Positions 61,945 to 64,000 of a DNA stretch of 64,000 nt are shown here, one piece after another. The translations under genes were made by a program, and so were the position numbers. A model generated the notes under the pieces. That model searched no databases, had not been told where the DNA came from, and worked only from the letters and a program-made list of their open reading frames with translations. How positions within the stretch are numbered: position 1 is the first letter of the stretch; the number at the start of each line of letters is the position of its first letter. This DNA comes from Oceanobacillus timonensis. Its GTDB lineage: Bacteria; Bacillota; Bacilli; Bacillales; Amphibacillaceae. Where the stretch lies: NCBI RefSeq assembly GCF_900166635.1, contig NZ_LT800497.1, positions 720,303 to 784,302 on the forward strand, in the 5' to 3' direction.

Positions 61945-62940
61945 TTAAAAATTTTCGCGCCATTGTTTCATGATACGATCGCGGTTCTCTTCCGCCAAAA
62001 CGGCATCATAATCAATGAGATAATCTTCTATATTTTCTACCGTTCCTTCGATCCCACTTTTCGTCACCATAGACCGGTGTTCGGCGGATTTCTTCATTCC
62101 TTCTTCAGAGCCGATATAATCGATTGCTTCTTCGACTAATTCACGATTTTCGGTTCCTTGGAACATCCAAATAACATCAAGATCATAACCTACTCCTTCT
62201 TCCGGTATAATAGCTTCTAGGGGATACCCTTCGTCCACCCGATTATAAACAGCTTGATCCCACGTTATACCGATTGCATACTCTCCTTGAGCAACCATTT
62301 GTGCAGGAGCATCACCAGATTTCACGTATTGACCAACATTTTCATCTAGCTTTTCTAAATACTCCCAACCTTCTTCTTCTCCCATAATCTGCATAATCGT
62401 GGAAACGAATAAGTAAGCCGTTCCTGAAGTACCTGGGTCTGGCAATACAATTTCTCCTTTATACTGCGGATCGAGTAAGTCCTCCCATGATTCCGGCTTG
62501 TCCAATCCTTTCTCCTCCAGAATGTCTGTATTAACGCCTAATAAATTAAACCAGTAGGACCATCCATACCATTTTCCGTCCTCATCTTTGAATTCATCTG
62601 GTACGTCCTCCCAGGTAGGGGAATCATATGGTTCTAAGTAGTCCTCTTCTTCTGCTTTTAGTGCAATGCTGTGCAACATACCCCATTGCATGTCCGCTCC
62701 AAAATCTGGAGCTTCTGATTGCATCCGGCTCCAGCCTTCTCCGCTGGATGTTCTAAGTACGTTAGCTTCAATCCCTGTCTCATCTTTTAAACCTTTTACA
62801 AAATCCTGCATTTCCTCAGAATCATTATGGGTGTAAATATCAATTTCTCCTTTAGGTTCACTGGCCTCACCAGAACTGCCACATGCAGTAACCAACAAAC
62901 TCAATGTAAGAAGTAAAAGTGGAAAAAGATATTTTTTCAT
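61945..62940 (-). CDS. ABC transporter substrate-binding lipoprotein (Fe3+/2-aminoethylphosphonate type)
   Basis: A 331-residue lipoprotein: signal with lipobox LVTAC and Cys20, then a Gly/Ser/Glu linker, and the family segments EIDIYTHNDSEEMQDFVKG, RMQSEAPDFGADMQWG, GEIVLPDPGTSGTAYLFVS and the GITWDQAVYN segment. The iron-type tyrosine ligands are not obvious, while the neighbouring HAD gene favours an organophosphorus substrate such as aminoethylphosphonate or a phosphate ester (inference). Positioned 76 bp after the HAD gene. Confidence 0.87.
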   Translation of the reverse strand: MKKYLFPLLLLTLSLLVTACGSSGEASEPKGEIDIYTHNDSEEMQDFVKGLKDETGIEANVLRTSSGEGWSRMQSEAPDFGADMQWGMLHSIALKAEEEDYLEPYDSPTWEDVPDEFKDEDGKWYGWSYWFNLLGVNTDILEEKGLDKPESWEDLLDPQYKGEIVLPDPGTSGTAYLFVSTIMQIMGEEEGWEYLEKLDENVGQYVKSGDAPAQMVAQGEYAIGITWDQAVYNRVDEGYPLEAIIPEEGVGYDLDVIWMFQGTENRELVEEAIDYIGSEEGMKKSAEHRSMVTKSGIEGTVENIEDYLIDYDAVLAEENRDRIMKQWRENF

Positions 62941-63016
62941 ATAATCATCTCTCCCTTATTCATGTTTATTTTCTTTATAAAATGATGACGTAATTAGACG
63001 GATGAAACGTTATTCT

Positions 63017-63769
63017 TTATGATTCTATCAACGTCATAGTCTGATAATCGCTGATAATATAATCCGCATCCTGCAAATGATTGGTTTGCGCTTCAGGTGA
63101 TGAAATAATACCAACACTAGCTAAAGCACCACTGTTTTTGCCAAGTATCATATCGCCATTCGAATCGCCAATGATCAGCGTTTTTTCTGGAGAAACATTT
63201 AACCGTTCACAAGCATAATAAACCATTTCCGGATATGGTTTTCCCCGGTGGACAAGATCATGGCCAACGATGGTTGAAAAGTAGTGTGCAATACCCAGTG
63301 CATTTAAATGCTTCAGCGTTTTTTTATAATTATCGGAAGTAACGACGCCCATTTTGATGGCATGTTTTTCGGCTTGCTGCAAAAAAGAAAGTAGACCATT
63401 CGTTGGTTTGATATACGCGTGCATTTTAAAAGTATCTTCCAATAGCTGGTGGGCATCATGGACCTTTTTATATGCCTGGTCCCAAGGGGTCCCTTGTTGA
63501 TAAAGCCCCCATGTTAGGATGGTTAACAAATCTTGCTGTGAACCAATTGCCAGCGGTCCTTTTGGATCCCATATGCCGTTTTTGTAAGAAAAACCTAATG
63601 CATCGGCCAGTAAGTTTTTGTTGTAGGTAACGTCACTCTTTTCAGCAATCATATCAATGAATGCATCTGCCCAGTATAGCCACAAATTAAAATCGATAAT
63701 TGTTCCATCTTTATCAAATAAAATACAATCTATTTCATACTCAACCCCATTAATCTGAACAACACTCAC
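63017..63769 (-). CDS. HAD-family hydrolase (phosphatase)
   Basis: A 250-residue HAD hydrolase. The start is GTG 63769 with AGGAGGG just upstream; the longer frame to 63796 overlaps that site. Seen: motif I DKDGTI (Asp nucleophile; DKDGT instead of DxDGT, as usual), motif II VTSDN, motif III Lys in RGKPYPE, and motif IV GDSNGDM. A cap insertion (about 30-115) with many aromatic residues is between I and II. First gene of the leftward importer operon; it may dephosphorylate the imported compound. Phosphonoacetaldehyde hydrolase is possible, but its cap-domain Lys motif was not found. Confidence 0.85.
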   Translation of the reverse strand: MSVVQINGVEYEIDCILFDKDGTIIDFNLWLYWADAFIDMIAEKSDVTYNKNLLADALGFSYKNGIWDPKGPLAIGSQQDLLTILTWGLYQQGTPWDQAYKKVHDAHQLLEDTFKMHAYIKPTNGLLSFLQQAEKHAIKMGVVTSDNYKKTLKHLNALGIAHYFSTIVGHDLVHRGKPYPEMVYYACERLNVSPEKTLIIGDSNGDMILGKNSGALASVGIISSPEAQTNHLQDADYIISDYQTMTLIES

Positions 63770-63927
63770 GATTTCCCTCCTTTCTTTTCTAATCAACTAT
63801 AGCAATTTTGTGCGTTTACTTGCTTTATAGTTGTGTTTGTGTGTATTTATGTGTCTATGTTTGAACATTATAAGGGAAATATCATTAAAGTCAAAATTCA
63901 AATATTCCGATTTCGCTTGATAAGACA

Positions 63928-63957
63928 TGAAAAAAGCTTAGGTTATCCACCTAAGCT
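63928..63957 (-). terminator. Leftward intrinsic terminator
   Basis: AGCTTAGG (63935-63942) and CCTAAGCT (63950-63957) form an 8-bp stem; on the minus strand it is followed by TTTTTTCATG. It terminates a leftward gene entering from beyond base 64000. Confidence 0.7.
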
Positions 63958-64000
63958 AATAAATACTTGCTTTTCCTTCGTTAAGCTGTCGAATAGGAAG
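63956..64000 (-). CDS. Possible C-terminal end of a leftward gene, cut by the window edge
   Basis: Minus-strand frame open from the edge reads LPIRQLNEGKASIY and stops with TAG at 63956-63958, right at the foot of the terminator stem. An alternative frame ending in the stem loop (LTKEKQVFISLGG) is also open. Too short to identify. Confidence 0.3.
   Translation of the reverse strand, partial: LPIRQLNEGKASIY

Noticed and set aside
1..64000. CRISPR array, tRNA or rRNA genes
   Set aside because: No regularly spaced repeats and no recognisable tRNA or rRNA sequence seen on either strand.

Overview
The window reads as a chromosomal segment of a low-GC, spore-former-type Bacillaceae (Oceanobacillus/Virgibacillus-like, inferred from the AT-rich composition, strong AGGAGG-type ribosome sites, many TTG/GTG starts, CcpA-type cre sites and the gene families present). 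It is almost entirely a catabolic island: nine or so small operons, each pairing a local regulator and a transporter with a short degradative pathway, separated by clear hairpin terminators and by decayed gene fragments. No rRNA, tRNA, CRISPR array or intact mobile element was seen.

Layout. 1-6.9 kb: an operon (5' end outside the window) with an M20 carbamoyl hydrolase, PyrK-like and PyrD-like subunits, a dihydroorotase/hydantoinase, a CapA-like protein and aspartase. Together these fit orotate -> dihydroorotate -> N-carbamoyl-aspartate -> aspartate -> fumarate, i.e. orotate breakdown rather than synthesis. 7.6-14.2 kb: a GlpP-family antiterminator, its probable target leader (promoter plus terminator), then a class I aldolase, two TIM-barrel isomerases, an MFS carrier and DhaK/DhaL kinase subunits. 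14.2-15.3 kb: gene debris (DapA-family and mutarotase remnants). 15.4-22.9 kb: a YheO-type regulator, RidA, SDR, NCS1 permease, carbamoylase, hydantoinase and an epimerase: uptake and hydrolysis of a hydantoin or dihydropyrimidine.

23-38 kb: a ROK repressor, the Leloir genes galKETM, and divergently an ABC sugar importer, a formylglycine-generating enzyme, a sulfatase and a GH2 glycosidase. Three copies of the 17-bp palindrome TTAATTAA-W-TTAATTAA (upstream of the repressor, of galK and of the importer) and a full-match cre site tie this together as one regulon for a sulfated galactoside. A group II intron remnant abuts galM and an IS3-type OrfA remnant follows the operon.

38.6-44.6 kb: GntR regulator, GntP permease, SAF-domain oxidoreductase, DUF1537 kinase and class II aldolase: a four-carbon (or related) sugar-acid pathway in which the first oxidation enzyme is of an unusual type. 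44.8-51.5 kb: gamma-carbonic-anhydrase-like protein, divergent crotonase, a second GntP permease, class III CoA-transferase, glycerate kinase and divergent CdaR regulator. 52-58 kb: PRD/PTS-domain activator, fructose-type PTS EIIBC and EIIA, a second class I aldolase and a bicupin. 58.5-64 kb: a small hypothetical gene, then a leftward operon for a HAD phosphatase and an Fe/aminoethylphosphonate-type ABC importer. All functions are inferred from motif recognition by eye; no database search was run.
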